Shown piece after piece: positions 1 to 9,038 of a DNA stretch of 64,000 bases (its first letter is position 1; each line of letters begins with the position of its first letter). The notes beneath the pieces were generated by a model. That model did not search any database. It was given only the letters and a program-made list of their open reading frames with translations, and had not been told where the DNA came from. Position numbers and translations under genes: made by a program. Source of the stretch: CAYNZP01 sp964401835 (GTDB taxonomy: Bacteria; Planctomycetota; Phycisphaerae; SM23-33); NCBI GenBank assembly GCA_964401835.1, contig CAYNZP010000001.1:186001-250000 (forward strand), read 5' to 3'.

Positions 1-1
1 G

Positions 2-1027
2 GAGAAGGAAGAAGCGCAACGGCTGCTCGAACTCGAAAATGAGCTTCATAAGCGTGTCGTCAGTCAGGATGAAGCCATCAAGGCTGTCTCCAAGAGTATC
101 CGCCGTGCACGCAGCGGCCTGAAGGACCCCCGTCGCCCGATGGGCAGCTTCATCTTCGCCGGGCCTTCCGGTGTAGGAAAAACGCTGCTTTCGAAGGCGT
201 TGGCGGAATTCATGTTCGGAGACGAAGAAGCACTGCTGCAAATCGACATGTCCGAGTACATGGAAAAGCATAATGTTTCCCGTCTGGTCGGTGCCCCTCC
301 GGGATACGTCGGCTATGAAGAAGGCGGCCAGCTTACAGAGCAGATTCGCCGTCGTCCTTACGCGGTAGTGTTGCTGGATGAGATCGAAAAGGCCCATCCG
401 GACGTATTCAACATGCTGCTTCAGATTATGGAAGAAGGCCATCTGACCGACTCGTTCGGCCGGCGTGTCGACTTCCGTAATACCGTGCTGATTCTGACAA
501 CTAACATCGGTGCCGAGATGATCCGCTCCAAGGGCGGCTTCGGTTTCGGCAAGCGGGACGAAGAAGCCAACTACGAGAAGATGAAGGACATGCTGAGCAA
601 AGAAGTTGAGCGTTACTTCCGTCCGGAATTCCTCAATAGGCTCGATGATGTAATTGTATTCAAGTCGCTTACTCGTGAAGACCTGCAGATTGTCGTCGAT
701 TACGAGCTGCGTAAAGTTCGCGAGCGGTTGGAAAAGGATAAGAACCTCAAGCTCGAGCTGACTGACGATGCCAAGGAATTTCTCATCGACAAAGGCTATA
801 ACCCTGACTTTGGTGCCCGTCCGCTCCGACGTGCTATTGAGCATCACATTGAAGACCCGATTAGTGAAGAGATCCTTCGTGGCAGCTACAAGGGCAAGGA
901 AAAGATCCTCGTTTCGGTTAAGATGGAAAAAACCGAAGATGGTGAAGAAAAGCACCTGTTCTTCGAAGCCGTCGGCGAGGTCAAGACCGACGAGAAGCAG
1001 TTGCACGAGGTGCACGAGAGCACTTAA
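2..1027 (+). CDS. clpC: ATP-dependent Clp protease ATPase subunit ClpC, C-terminal part
   Basis: This is the second AAA+ module of a Hsp100 unfoldase that feeds proteins into ClpP. The gene enters from the left edge, and 341 residues are visible. They open with the pre-Walker segment (LHKRVVSQDEAIKAV). Walker A GPSGVGKT lies near visible residues 54-61, pore loop GYVGYEEGG near 102-109, Walker B LLDEIEKAHPD near 124-133, and the sensor-2 GARPLRRAIEHHIEDP typical of ClpC D2 near the end. An internal ATG at 140 is not the start, because homology continues upstream of it. ClpC rather than ClpB is inferred from the C-terminal sequence. A Rho-independent terminator follows directly. Its likely ClpP partners are at 29-30.5 kb. 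Confidence 0.95.
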   Translation, partial: EKEEAQRLLELENELHKRVVSQDEAIKAVSKSIRRARSGLKDPRRPMGSFIFAGPSGVGKTLLSKALAEFMFGDEEALLQIDMSEYMEKHNVSRLVGAPPGYVGYEEGGQLTEQIRRRPYAVVLLDEIEKAHPDVFNMLLQIMEEGHLTDSFGRRVDFRNTVLILTTNIGAEMIRSKGGFGFGKRDEEANYEKMKDMLSKEVERYFRPEFLNRLDDVIVFKSLTREDLQIVVDYELRKVRERLEKDKNLKLELTDDAKEFLIDKGYNPDFGARPLRRAIEHHIEDPISEEILRGSYKGKEKILVSVKMEKTEDGEEKHLFFEAVGEVKTDEKQLHEVHEST

Positions 1028-1051
1028 TCCCTTTTAGGGAATAAACCCACA

Positions 1052-1081
1052 AAACCCGGTCGAGCCAGGCCGGGTTTTTTT
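1052..1081 (+). terminator. Rho-independent terminator after clpC
   Basis: An 8-bp perfect stem (AAACCCGG at 1052-1059 with CCGGGTTT at 1070-1077) has a 10-base loop and ends in a run of T. It lies 24 bases after the clpC stop and separates clpC from the sigma-factor operon. Confidence 0.9.
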
Positions 1082-1152
1082 ATGAACATTTTTCTCTTTC
1101 AGGTGGTATATTCTCCGGGGTATTAATTTTTTTAATTTTATTCGGGAACCAA

Positions 1153-1806
1153 GTGAGTCAATCAGCGTCCAAAATAATGGATGGCGAACTGAACGAAGAC
1201 GGCGAAAAGGCTGTTGATACCATCTCTTTTGATGATGCGGTTCTGGTCGAACGCTGCCGAAAAGGCGACATGCAGGCTTTCGGCTCGTTGGTGGCGAAGT
1301 ATCAGGATCGGATTTTCAACCTTATACTCAGGATGTGCCAAAGCAAAGCCGATGCGGAAGAACTCGCACAAGAGACCTTTCTCAAAGCGCTTGAGAAGAT
1401 TGGCCAATTTCGAGGCCAGAGCAGGTTTTATACCTGGCTGTTCAGGATTGCGGTAAACCTTGTAATATCACATCGGCGTCGTGGAGGTCGGATAAAGTTT
1501 CAGTCCCTGGCGGTCTCGGAAGATTTCGGCCAGACTCAGGCAGAAGGTTTGGCTGCGGCAATGGCACAAAAGCGAAATCCAGGCCCCGTGGCAGCTGCAA
1601 TGACTGCGGAAAATGTGCGGCGGATCATGGCCGCTATTGAGCAGCTTGATGAGGATTTCCGTTGTGTTGTGGTTCTTCGTGATATAGAGAATATGAGCTA
1701 CAACGAGATATCGCAGGTTGTAGCAATACCGGTTGGGACTGTCAAAAGCAGATTGGCCCGGGCCAGAAATATGCTGAAGGAAAAACTGTCGGATTTGGTT
1801 GGTTGA
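1153..1806 (+). CDS. ECF-family RNA polymerase sigma factor (RpoE-like)
   Basis: A 217-aa alternative sigma factor that would direct RNA polymerase to a stress or envelope regulon. Sigma region 2 covers roughly residues 28-98 and includes the core-binding and -10 recognition helix (DAEELAQETFLKAL, then FYTWLFRIAVNL). Region 4 covers about 160-212 with the helix-turn-helix (LRDIENMSYNEISQVV then GTVKSRLARAR). The frame begins with GTG at 1153, with no clear Shine-Dalgarno. An ATG at 1186 is an alternative start, since the first residues look poorly conserved. The downstream membrane-bound partner starts one base after this stop, the classic sigma/anti-sigma coupling. Confidence 0.93.
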   Translation: MSQSASKIMDGELNEDGEKAVDTISFDDAVLVERCRKGDMQAFGSLVAKYQDRIFNLILRMCQSKADAEELAQETFLKALEKIGQFRGQSRFYTWLFRIAVNLVISHRRRGGRIKFQSLAVSEDFGQTQAEGLAAAMAQKRNPGPVAAAMTAENVRRIMAAIEQLDEDFRCVVVLRDIENMSYNEISQVVAIPVGTVKSRLARARNMLKEKLSDLVG

Positions 1807-1807
1807 G

Positions 1808-3109
1808 ATGAACGATAGAGAAGAAATTTTGATTCAGCTTTCGGCTTACCTTGATGGTGAGTTGAGCGAAGCCGACGCAAAGCGCGTCGAGAAGAAACTA
1901 TCCGAAGACGCCGAACTCGCTACTGAGCTGGCGCAGTTGAAAGCGACTCGCCAGCTTCTTCGTTCGTTGCCTCAGGAAAAGGCAGGTGACGATTTCGCCT
2001 CTCGTGTGCTCGAGCAGGCAGAGAGGCAGCATCTTATTCAGGCCGGCCACAGCGAAAAGACCTCCATGGAGTTCAAGTGGGTGAAATATCTGGCTACAGC
2101 CGCTGTATTTCTGGTAGCTGCGGGTATCGGAACCCTGATAGTTATTGCCCCGTGGACTCCCAGGGAATTTCCAACGCATCTGGCTGAAGGCACCAAAATG
2201 CCTGAAACTGTAGCTGTTTTGGAAAAAGAAAGCAGCGAAGAAATGCTGCGAAAGGCAGCGCCGGCTGTTGCGGATGAGGTGGCTTTGCGGGAAGACGAGG
2301 TGCTTGCGGAGGATGGTAGCGATTTTATCGCGGGCAAGGAGCTTGCCGAAGCCGCACCAAGACCCTTGGGCAAAGCAGCACCAGCCGAGGCTGGCGAGAG
2401 TTTTGACAATGGCCGGCGAATGATTGTAAGGGCTCCGATAATAACAAATGTCGCTGTATTCGACGAATTGGCGCTTGCCAAGGCAGAGACTGTAGAAATA
2501 AACACAAAAGACCTGGTTTTGACCCAGCAACATGTCGAGAAAATATTGAAGGCGAATTCCATTGAGCCGTTAGTTGTTGAACAAAAAGGTCTATCTCGCG
2601 GCTACGATTATCGCGGCAGGTCGAATGTATATCAAACACAGCAGTTAAGGCCCAGCCAGTTTCAATACGTCGCTTATGTAACCGAGGCACAGATACCGGA
2701 AATAAAGTCTCAGCTTGAACAGATACCCTTGAAGCGGGAAAAAATCCCCAGCCTTGGAATGGCAGGAATAACGGTAAAAGATGAATCCGCGCCTTCCCCC
2801 TCATTTGCCTTGGAAAAATCGGTTGACGATAAATACACGAGAAGAAGTGTACTGGCCAAATCGAAGGCTGATGAGCCGAAAAAGATTGAAACTGAAAAAA
2901 TTGAGGCCAGCCAAGTCGCCTCGGTTAAGGAAAATGGAATTGTAGCTTCTCAGGTCAAGCAAAAGGGTTCACGAAGCGAGGGCGCGAAAATGCAGACGCT
3001 GCTTATAACATTGAATCTGGAAACCCCAAAAGAAGCTGCAAAAGAAACTGCCGTCAGCAAGTCTGCCTCGATGCCGACAAGTAAGCCTGTTGAAGCTAAA
3101 GAGAAATAA
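1808..3109 (+). CDS. Membrane-anchored anti-sigma factor-like protein
   Basis: 433 aa, translationally coupled to the ECF sigma gene. The N-terminal helical domain (LSAYLDGELSEADAKRVEKK, about residues 8-60) resembles the anti-sigma zinc-finger family, but the usual His-x3-Cys-x2-Cys cluster is absent, so sigma binding would be zinc-independent. One membrane helix (about 90-115, FLVAAGIGTLIVIAPW) places residues 120-433 outside the membrane. The long outer part is rich in Ala, Glu and Lys with no domain I recognise, and could be a sensor region. I chose ATG 1808 over an upstream TTG because it sits just after the sigma stop. Role inferred from position and N-terminal domain. Confidence 0.8.
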   Translation: MNDREEILIQLSAYLDGELSEADAKRVEKKLSEDAELATELAQLKATRQLLRSLPQEKAGDDFASRVLEQAERQHLIQAGHSEKTSMEFKWVKYLATAAVFLVAAGIGTLIVIAPWTPREFPTHLAEGTKMPETVAVLEKESSEEMLRKAAPAVADEVALREDEVLAEDGSDFIAGKELAEAAPRPLGKAAPAEAGESFDNGRRMIVRAPIITNVAVFDELALAKAETVEINTKDLVLTQQHVEKILKANSIEPLVVEQKGLSRGYDYRGRSNVYQTQQLRPSQFQYVAYVTEAQIPEIKSQLEQIPLKREKIPSLGMAGITVKDESAPSPSFALEKSVDDKYTRRSVLAKSKADEPKKIETEKIEASQVASVKENGIVASQVKQKGSRSEGAKMQTLLITLNLETPKEAAKETAVSKSASMPTSKPVEAKEK

Positions 3110-3112
3110 CGG

Positions 3113-3376
3113 CTAGTTTTCCCTTTCGTCGAACCATATCTTTTCTACGACCTTGTCGTCTTCGACTTTAATGACAGCCTTGTAGTAAGGCATTTCGCGG
3201 ATATATATCCAGGAATCTTCTGTTTGCTGAGTGGGTTTGCCGAGTTTGTTCTCGACCTGCTGGATTGATTGGCCGATGAATATTGTCTCGTAGCGTTGGC
3301 GCGTGAATTGCCTCTGACAGCCACTAAGAGCAACAAGTATCACCAAGGCCAGGAATGTTTTGAGGAAATACCGCAT
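3113..3376 (-). CDS. Small lipoprotein with SmpA/BamE-like domain
   Basis: An 87-aa protein with a signal peptide and lipobox (LVALSGC, lipidated Cys near residue 20). The rest matches the short SmpA/OmlA (BamE) pattern: a helix with IFIGQSIQQVENKLGKP, a conserved Gly-Lys-Pro turn, then two beta strands with an aromatic (WIYIREMPYYKAVIKVEDDKVV). Family members bind envelope proteins or serve as BAM accessory subunits, but many short members have no known job. It lies 3 bases from the anti-sigma stop on the opposite strand, and 5 bases after the stop of the next lipoprotein gene, with which it probably forms an operon. Confidence 0.7.
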   Translation of the reverse strand: MRYFLKTFLALVILVALSGCQRQFTRQRYETIFIGQSIQQVENKLGKPTQQTEDSWIYIREMPYYKAVIKVEDDKVVEKIWFDEREN

Positions 3377-3381
3377 TTTTA

Positions 3382-3951
3382 CTACTCAGCCGAGCCAAGG
3401 TCGCCGGAGATGAATTCCCTCTCGTGCGAGAGTCTTTTCGAATACGGACTCGAAAAGTAACTGACCAGCACGAACTTTTGGCCCACAGCTATGGGTTGGT
3501 CCCATTGAAGTTTGAATTCATACGTTCGCGTGATGTTGTCCCAATGCATAAGATTCATTTTTGGCTCGAGCAGGGGAACTTCCCAAACAGCTATCCTCTT
3601 GCCCTTTGGATCGGGGCTTTGCGGTTTGTATTGGTAAAGTTCAAAGCGGAACTCGCCAAAGGCTTTTGTCGTGTCACCATAGTAATCTATTGCTTCCACC
3701 CGGACTTCAACGCCTTTTATTCCGCCGGTTTCATCAAAAATTCTTGTTCGGGTGAACGGATGGATACGCATTGATTTTGGCAGCAACAGGTTTATGGGCG
3801 CGGGTATCTCAACCTGCTCGGTTGTAGCGCCAGCCTTGAACGAAGGCCCGCTCAAAGAGCTGTCGCCACAGCCCAAAAAATAACCTAAACCCAATGCTAT
3901 CAGTGTTATTGCCAGGATATTCAAAGAAAGCTTTTTCACGCTTTTCTCCAC
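3382..3951 (-). CDS. Uncharacterised lipoprotein with C-terminal beta-sandwich-like domain
   Basis: 189 aa. The N-terminal signal segment (residues 8-27) ends in GYFLGC, a plausible lipobox. The mature part has alternating strands (GVEVRVEAIDYYGD, FGEFRFELYQY, AVWEVPLL, YEFKLQWDQP, KFVLVSYFSS). The order and spacing resemble the mature part of the lipoprotein at 28648-29268, suggesting a shared, undescribed family. It lies upstream of the BamE-like gene on the same strand, so the two are likely cotranscribed. No catalytic residues are recognisable. Confidence 0.65.
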   Translation of the reverse strand: MEKSVKKLSLNILAITLIALGLGYFLGCGDSSLSGPSFKAGATTEQVEIPAPINLLLPKSMRIHPFTRTRIFDETGGIKGVEVRVEAIDYYGDTTKAFGEFRFELYQYKPQSPDPKGKRIAVWEVPLLEPKMNLMHWDNITRTYEFKLQWDQPIAVGQKFVLVSYFSSPYSKRLSHEREFISGDLGSAE

Positions 3952-4044
3952 AGGTCAGTTTTGGTGATCAGCCGCGATTATAGGCCCATTGCGCTTCGCT
4001 GGTCAAGTGTGGTGATTTTCGGCTTCATATAACAAATAAAAAAC

Positions 4045-4073
4045 TTACAACCATGCCCAACTGCGCCTAGAAT
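4045..4073 (+). promoter_or_regulatory. Sigma-70-type promoter for the RND efflux operon
   Basis: TTACAA at 4045-4050 and TAGAAT at 4068-4073 are separated by 17 bases, 61 bases before the first efflux gene. The interval 3952-4134 also has to hold the promoter for the divergent lipoprotein pair, which I could not place. Confidence 0.5.
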
Positions 4074-4134
4074 ATTGTAACGGTCTTGAAGCAATTCACT
4101 TACACGTCACTAATTACAAGGTAAGGTGGTTTAA

Positions 4135-5262
4135 ATGGGGACAAAAAGATCGACGCCAACTATCGTTTGCACTTTTCTAATCGTTTCCTTGATTGCGGCA
4201 GGCTTGCTTACTTCGTGCCGCAAAGAGCCCCAAAAGCCTAAAGACATGACCCGGCCGGTCAAGCTTGTTACCCTCGAAACGCCGGGCATCTACAAAGAAT
4301 TAGCCTACCCAGCCCAGGTCGAGGCGTTTCAGGAGGCAGACCTTTCCTTCCTTGTTCCGGGGCGTCTCATAGAGATAGCCGTAAAGCGTGGCGAGTCTGT
4401 CGAGGCTGGTCAGGTACTGGCGCGTCTGGACCCGAAAGATTACGAGAACCGCTTCCGTGCCGCAGAGGCAGCTGCCGGTGAGCGAGCGACGTATATGCGG
4501 CGCATTCAATTGGCACTGGAAAAGGGCGCTGCGACTGATATGGAACTGGACGAGGCCGAGAGACAGTATGAGGTTGCCAAAGCAAACATGGAAATCGAGG
4601 CCAAGGCCCTTGCCGATACCGTTCTGTACGCCCCTTTTGTCGGCGAGATAGGCCGGCAGTACAAAGAGAATTACCAGGACCTTGCAGCCAAGGAAAAGAT
4701 ATTTCGCCTTCAGGATGTTTCGCAGCTTAAGGTGGTCGTTGACCTTCCCGAGGCCATTCGCATAATGGCCAGAGAATCAGCTTCCCGAAGAGAGGAAAAC
4801 GGGCAAGAGACGACGCCAACGTTCGTTACTTTCGAGGACCTGCCCGGTCAAAAATTCCCCGTCGAGTATTACGAGGATGAAAAGACAGCTGATCCTCTTA
4901 CAAAAACATATGCGGTAACTTTTGTTATGCCTTCCCCAGGTAGGGGGCTTTTGCCCGGCATGTCTGCTACCCTGGAGGGCAAAATAAATATAAAAACCCC
5001 AAAAGGTACTCCGGCTTTTTACCTGCCAGTGACGGCTGTTCTCTCTGGTGCGGATACCCGGAGATATGTCTGGGTCCAGGACGCCGAGACCCAAAGAGTA
5101 AAAAAACGCGAGGTCAAGGTCGGAGCGATGTCTGGTGATGATATCCAGGTACTCGAAGGACTTGACATAGGCGAAACTGTCGCGGTCTCGGGCGCGCATT
5201 ATTTGCGAGACGGCATGAAGGTTACTCCTCTTGTCTTCAAAGCAAGGAGAGAAGAGGAATGA
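4135..5262 (+). CDS. RND efflux periplasmic adaptor (membrane fusion protein)
   Basis: A 375-aa adaptor that links an inner-membrane RND pump to an outer-membrane channel. It has a signal peptide with lipobox (GLLTSC, Cys near 28). A biotinyl-lipoyl-like half motif (VPGRLIEIAVKRGESVEAGQVLARLD) covers about 66-91. An alpha-helical hairpin covers 95-155, followed by the second half motif (DTVLYAPFVGEIG), then beta-barrel and membrane-proximal domains. The start ATG follows AAGGTAAGGTGG. It overlaps the permease gene by 4 bases (ATGA). No TolC-type gene is next to it, so the outer channel must be encoded elsewhere. Confidence 0.92.
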   Translation: MGTKRSTPTIVCTFLIVSLIAAGLLTSCRKEPQKPKDMTRPVKLVTLETPGIYKELAYPAQVEAFQEADLSFLVPGRLIEIAVKRGESVEAGQVLARLDPKDYENRFRAAEAAAGERATYMRRIQLALEKGAATDMELDEAERQYEVAKANMEIEAKALADTVLYAPFVGEIGRQYKENYQDLAAKEKIFRLQDVSQLKVVVDLPEAIRIMARESASRREENGQETTPTFVTFEDLPGQKFPVEYYEDEKTADPLTKTYAVTFVMPSPGRGLLPGMSATLEGKINIKTPKGTPAFYLPVTAVLSGADTRRYVWVQDAETQRVKKREVKVGAMSGDDIQVLEGLDIGETVAVSGAHYLRDGMKVTPLVFKARREEE

Positions 5263-8200
5263 ACATTGCCGAATTCTCTATCCGCAAAAAGACTATCACT
5301 ATAGTAGTCGCACTCCTTTTGGTCTTCGGTGGTATCGTAGCCTACAAGTCGTTGCCGAGGCTGGAAGACCCGGAATTTACCATCAAGGAAGCACTGATAA
5401 TCACGCCCTATCCCGGCGCAACTGCCGGTGAAGTCGCCGAAGAGGTTACAAACGAGATAGAAAAAGCCGCCCAGCAACTCGGCCAGCTCAAACTAGTAAA
5501 GTCCAAGTCAGAGCGTGGCCTGTCGATTGTCACTACCGAGATAAAGGACAAGTACGACAAAAACTCGCTTCCGCAGGTGTGGGATGAACTGCGGCGAAAG
5601 ATTACAGACGTCCAGGCGCAGCTTCCGCCGGGGGCTGGACCTTCAACTGTCGTCGACGATTACGGCGATGTGTTCGGGATATTCCTGGCTGTCACCGGAG
5701 ACGGATATTCCTACGAAGAGGTGCGACGTTACGTCGACATCCTCCGCCGTGAATTGCTGCTGGTTCAAGATGTGAAAAAGGTTGAGCTATACGCCCTTCG
5801 CCCGGAAGTGGTTTACGTTGAGATGTCGCGGGCCAAGATGGCCACGCTGGGAATCTCGCAGGAGCAGATTTATTCGCTTCTTTCTTCAAAGAACCTCGTA
5901 GCTGATGGCGGCAGGGTCGAGGTGGGCCCGGAGTACATTCCGATAGAAGTTGCCGGCAAATATGAGTCGGTTGAGGAGATAGGCGAGCTTCTGATAACCG
6001 GCGGAACGGGCGAGCGGGTTGTCTATCTCAAAGACATCGCGACAATTCGCCGGGGCTATATCGAGCCAGCCACAGAGCTGTTAAGATATGACTCCAAGCC
6101 GGCCATTGGCATAGCGATTTCGACGGTCCTTGGCGGAAATGTGGTCGAGATGGGCAAGGCCATCGAGCAACGCCTTGAAGAGCTTGAATCGCAGCGGCCG
6201 GTCGGTATGGAGCTTTCCACGATTGCCTACCAGTCCTCAGCTGTTACCGAGGCGATTGATGGATTCGTCAAGAATCTTATTGCCGCGATTATCATCGTGA
6301 TAATCGTGCTGCTGGTCTTCATGGGCCCGCGCAGCGGAATCATAATAGGCTCGGTGCTGCTGCTGACGATCTGCGCGACGCTTGCCGTGATGAAGGCGTA
6401 CGAGATCACACTGGAGAGGATATCTCTCGGGGCCCTCATCATCGCTTTGGGCATGCTGGTCGATAACGCCATCGTCGTAACCGAGGGAATGCTGATACGC
6501 ATACAGGCCGGCGAGGACCGTCTGGAATCGGCCAAAAAGGTTGTCTCGCAAAACATGATGCCGCTGCTTGGTGCGACGATAATCGCTGTGCTGGCATTTG
6601 GCCCGATTGGCCTGAGCAAGGATTCCACGGGAGAATATTGCCGTTCGCTTTTCCTGGTTTTGCTTATCTCACTGATGGCCAGTTGGCTGACAGCCGTTAC
6701 TGTTACACCGCTTTTGTGTTTCCTATTCTTCAAGCCCAAACCCGCTTCAAGCGGGGAAGAAAAAACCGAGCAGGCCTACCAAGGGAAGTTCTTCCAGACT
6801 TATAAATCGTTTCTTGCCTTTTGTGTAAAGTTTCGGCCGATAACAGTGGCTATTATGGTTGGGTTACTGTTGCTATCTATTTTTGGATTCGCATTTATCG
6901 AAACGAGCTTTTTCCCAAACTCTACCCGCGCGCAATTCATGGTCGATGTCTGGCTGCCCAAGGACACGAATATTGAAGACACTGTCGCTGCCGTAGAAAA
7001 AATTGAAAAGCACGTACTTGGTCTTGAACATGTTACTCATGTTGCATCGTGTGTCGGCAAAGGCGCCCCGAGATTCATGCTGGTTTATGCACCGGAAAAA
7101 TCTGACAGCGGATTCGCACAGCTGCTGGTCGATGTTGACGATTATCGCATTATTGATGGGATAAAATTGCAGCTCCAGAAGCATCTCGATAATGCATATC
7201 CCGAAACGGTCTGCCTGGTAAAGAAATTCCTTCTTGGTCCGGGCGAGGGTGGAAAGATACAGCTGCGTTTCCGCGGGCCTGAGGCGAGAATTCTGCGTGA
7301 ACTGGCGGGCAGGGCTGAGGCCATATATCACGAGAGCGGAAAGGCTGCCGGTATTCGCAACGACTGGCGCGAGAAGGTCAAGGTCGTTCGTGCCGACCTC
7401 CGCGAAGCCCAGGCTCGTCGGACAGGCATCACCCGCCGGGAAATAGCCAGGGTAATAGAGGCGTCTTTTGAAGGTGCCAATGTTGGTGTCTATCGCGAAC
7501 GCAACCGCCTGCTGCCGATAATTGCCCGATCTCCCGAAATCGAGCGAGATGACGTGCAGAAACTCAACGATCTGCAAATCTGGAGCCCGATTGGCAAAAA
7601 GATGATTCCTTTGACGCAGGTCGTTTCGGACACATTCCAGACAGTATGGGAAAATCCCATCGTTCAGCGCAGAAATCGCGTCTCGACAATTACTGTCCAC
7701 TGCGACCAGAAGTCCGGCAATGCGAGTGTACTTTTCGAACAGGTTCAGCCGAAAGTTGAGCAGATGTATGAGCAGTACAAGCGGGATAACGCCCTTTCGG
7801 ATGAATTTACGATGGAATGGGGCGGCGAATATGAAGATTCCCGCGACGCCCAGGCAGGCCTTGCCGCAAACATTCCGTTTTTTCTGATAATGATGATCCT
7901 GATTGTGATCTTCCTTTTCAACGCCATTCGCCAGCCGTTGATTATCTGGCTGAGTGTGCCGCTGGCGATAATCGGTGTTGTCGTCGGGTTGCTGCTGACA
8001 GGCCAGCCGTTCGGGTTTATGGTGCTGCTGGGTATGCTGAGTTTGTCGGGAATGCTGATAAAGAACTCCATCGTCCTGATAGACCAGATCGATATTAATC
8101 TCGCCGAGGGTATGCCACGATACCGGGCAATACTCGATTCAGCCGTAAGCAGAATGAGGCCGGTGTTGATGGCAGCTGCGACTACCGTTATGGGCATGAC

Positions 8201-8339
8201 GCCGCTGGTGCTCGACGCGTTTTACGTCGGCATGGCGGTAACGATTATGTTTGGCCTGACTTTTGCGGCAATACTCACATTGATTGTCGTACCAGTGCTC
8301 TATTCGATATTGTTCAGAGTCAAGACCTCTGAAAACTAA
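5259..8339 (+). CDS. RND multidrug efflux permease (AcrB/HAE family)
   Basis: A 1026-aa inner-membrane pump of usual family length, driven by the proton gradient. It shows the N-terminal segment typical of the family (FSIRKKTITIVVALLLVFGG), periplasmic porter domains, and two sets of membrane helices (near 330-490 and 860-1020). Transmembrane helix 4 carries LGMLVDNAIVVTEG, in which the first of the two proton-relay Asp residues is kept and the second is Asn, as in many HAE-type pumps outside the Proteobacteria. The C-terminal helices include LLGMLSLSGMLIKNSIVLIDQI. Substrate cannot be told from sequence. It is translationally coupled to the adaptor. Confidence 0.95.
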   Translation: MNIAEFSIRKKTITIVVALLLVFGGIVAYKSLPRLEDPEFTIKEALIITPYPGATAGEVAEEVTNEIEKAAQQLGQLKLVKSKSERGLSIVTTEIKDKYDKNSLPQVWDELRRKITDVQAQLPPGAGPSTVVDDYGDVFGIFLAVTGDGYSYEEVRRYVDILRRELLLVQDVKKVELYALRPEVVYVEMSRAKMATLGISQEQIYSLLSSKNLVADGGRVEVGPEYIPIEVAGKYESVEEIGELLITGGTGERVVYLKDIATIRRGYIEPATELLRYDSKPAIGIAISTVLGGNVVEMGKAIEQRLEELESQRPVGMELSTIAYQSSAVTEAIDGFVKNLIAAIIIVIIVLLVFMGPRSGIIIGSVLLLTICATLAVMKAYEITLERISLGALIIALGMLVDNAIVVTEGMLIRIQAGEDRLESAKKVVSQNMMPLLGATIIAVLAFGPIGLSKDSTGEYCRSLFLVLLISLMASWLTAVTVTPLLCFLFFKPKPASSGEEKTEQAYQGKFFQTYKSFLAFCVKFRPITVAIMVGLLLLSIFGFAFIETSFFPNSTRAQFMVDVWLPKDTNIEDTVAAVEKIEKHVLGLEHVTHVASCVGKGAPRFMLVYAPEKSDSGFAQLLVDVDDYRIIDGIKLQLQKHLDNAYPETVCLVKKFLLGPGEGGKIQLRFRGPEARILRELAGRAEAIYHESGKAAGIRNDWREKVKVVRADLREAQARRTGITRREIARVIEASFEGANVGVYRERNRLLPIIARSPEIERDDVQKLNDLQIWSPIGKKMIPLTQVVSDTFQTVWENPIVQRRNRVSTITVHCDQKSGNASVLFEQVQPKVEQMYEQYKRDNALSDEFTMEWGGEYEDSRDAQAGLAANIPFFLIMMILIVIFLFNAIRQPLIIWLSVPLAIIGVVVGLLLTGQPFGFMVLLGMLSLSGMLIKNSIVLIDQIDINLAEGMPRYRAILDSAVSRMRPVLMAAATTVMGMTPLVLDAFYVGMAVTIMFGLTFAAILTLIVVPVLYSILFRVKTSEN

Positions 8340-8361
8340 TACAAAAAACGGAAAAACTGAC

Positions 8362-9033
8362 ATGAAATTTTTGAAAAGCAAAGCCTTCAGTTCGTTCGGC
8401 ATGATGATCAGCCTGTTTGCCCTTTTGCTGATATACCCGATGTATGAGCGAGGCTGGACCGGCAAGTTGGTCTTGAGCGTTTTGTTTGCCACGACGATGA
8501 TCGGCTCTGTCTGGGCTGCGATGGAAAAGCGAGTTTGGTGCTGGACATCTCTTGCGCTAGGCTTGCCCGGATTGATTCTAGGCTTAACAGGCGACTTTAT
8601 AGACATTGGCATGCCTCTGTTGATTGTGTCGCACGTCTTCATAGCCTTGTTCTTCGGGTTCCTGATCGTTATTCAGCTTTACTTAATCTATAAGTCCAGC
8701 ACCGTAACTATGGAAGTCTTATACCGTGCGGTTTCGACATATCTGCTGCTGGGTTTGTTCTGGGCCTTTTTGTACAACATTTCACTTCTGATAGACCCAG
8801 GCTCTTTTTTTGTGAACGAGAGTCTTTTGCAGGACGGCGAAACCATAAGCCTTGGAGAACTGATTTACTTCAGCATTATCACATTAACCACACTTGGCCC
8901 GGGAGACATCGTGGCTGTTTCCGCGAGAACCCGACCGCTGGTGATATTGGAGTGTCTTGTCGGCCCGCTCTATCTGGCAATTCTTATAGCAAGGCTGGTT
9001 GCACTTTACAGCCGGGAAGAGAAAGTCCGGTAG
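8362..9033 (+). CDS. Two-pore-helix-type ion channel protein with atypical GPGD filter
   Basis: A 223-aa membrane protein with about four helices before the pore, then S5 (STYLLLGLFWAFLYNISLLI), a pore loop and S6 (PLVILECLVGPLYLAILIARLV). The pattern matches the Ion_trans_2 potassium-channel family. The selectivity filter reads TTLGPGD, where potassium channels have TxGYGD or TxGFGD. Pro is at residue 180 (codon CCG, 8899-8901). ATG 8362 fits family length; an upstream in-frame start at 8284 would overlap the efflux gene. It ends 5 bases from the convergent lipA. Whether it conducts K+ is open. Confidence 0.8.
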   Translation: MKFLKSKAFSSFGMMISLFALLLIYPMYERGWTGKLVLSVLFATTMIGSVWAAMEKRVWCWTSLALGLPGLILGLTGDFIDIGMPLLIVSHVFIALFFGFLIVIQLYLIYKSSTVTMEVLYRAVSTYLLLGLFWAFLYNISLLIDPGSFFVNESLLQDGETISLGELIYFSIITLTTLGPGDIVAVSARTRPLVILECLVGPLYLAILIARLVALYSREEKVR

Positions 9034-9038
9034 AGGTT

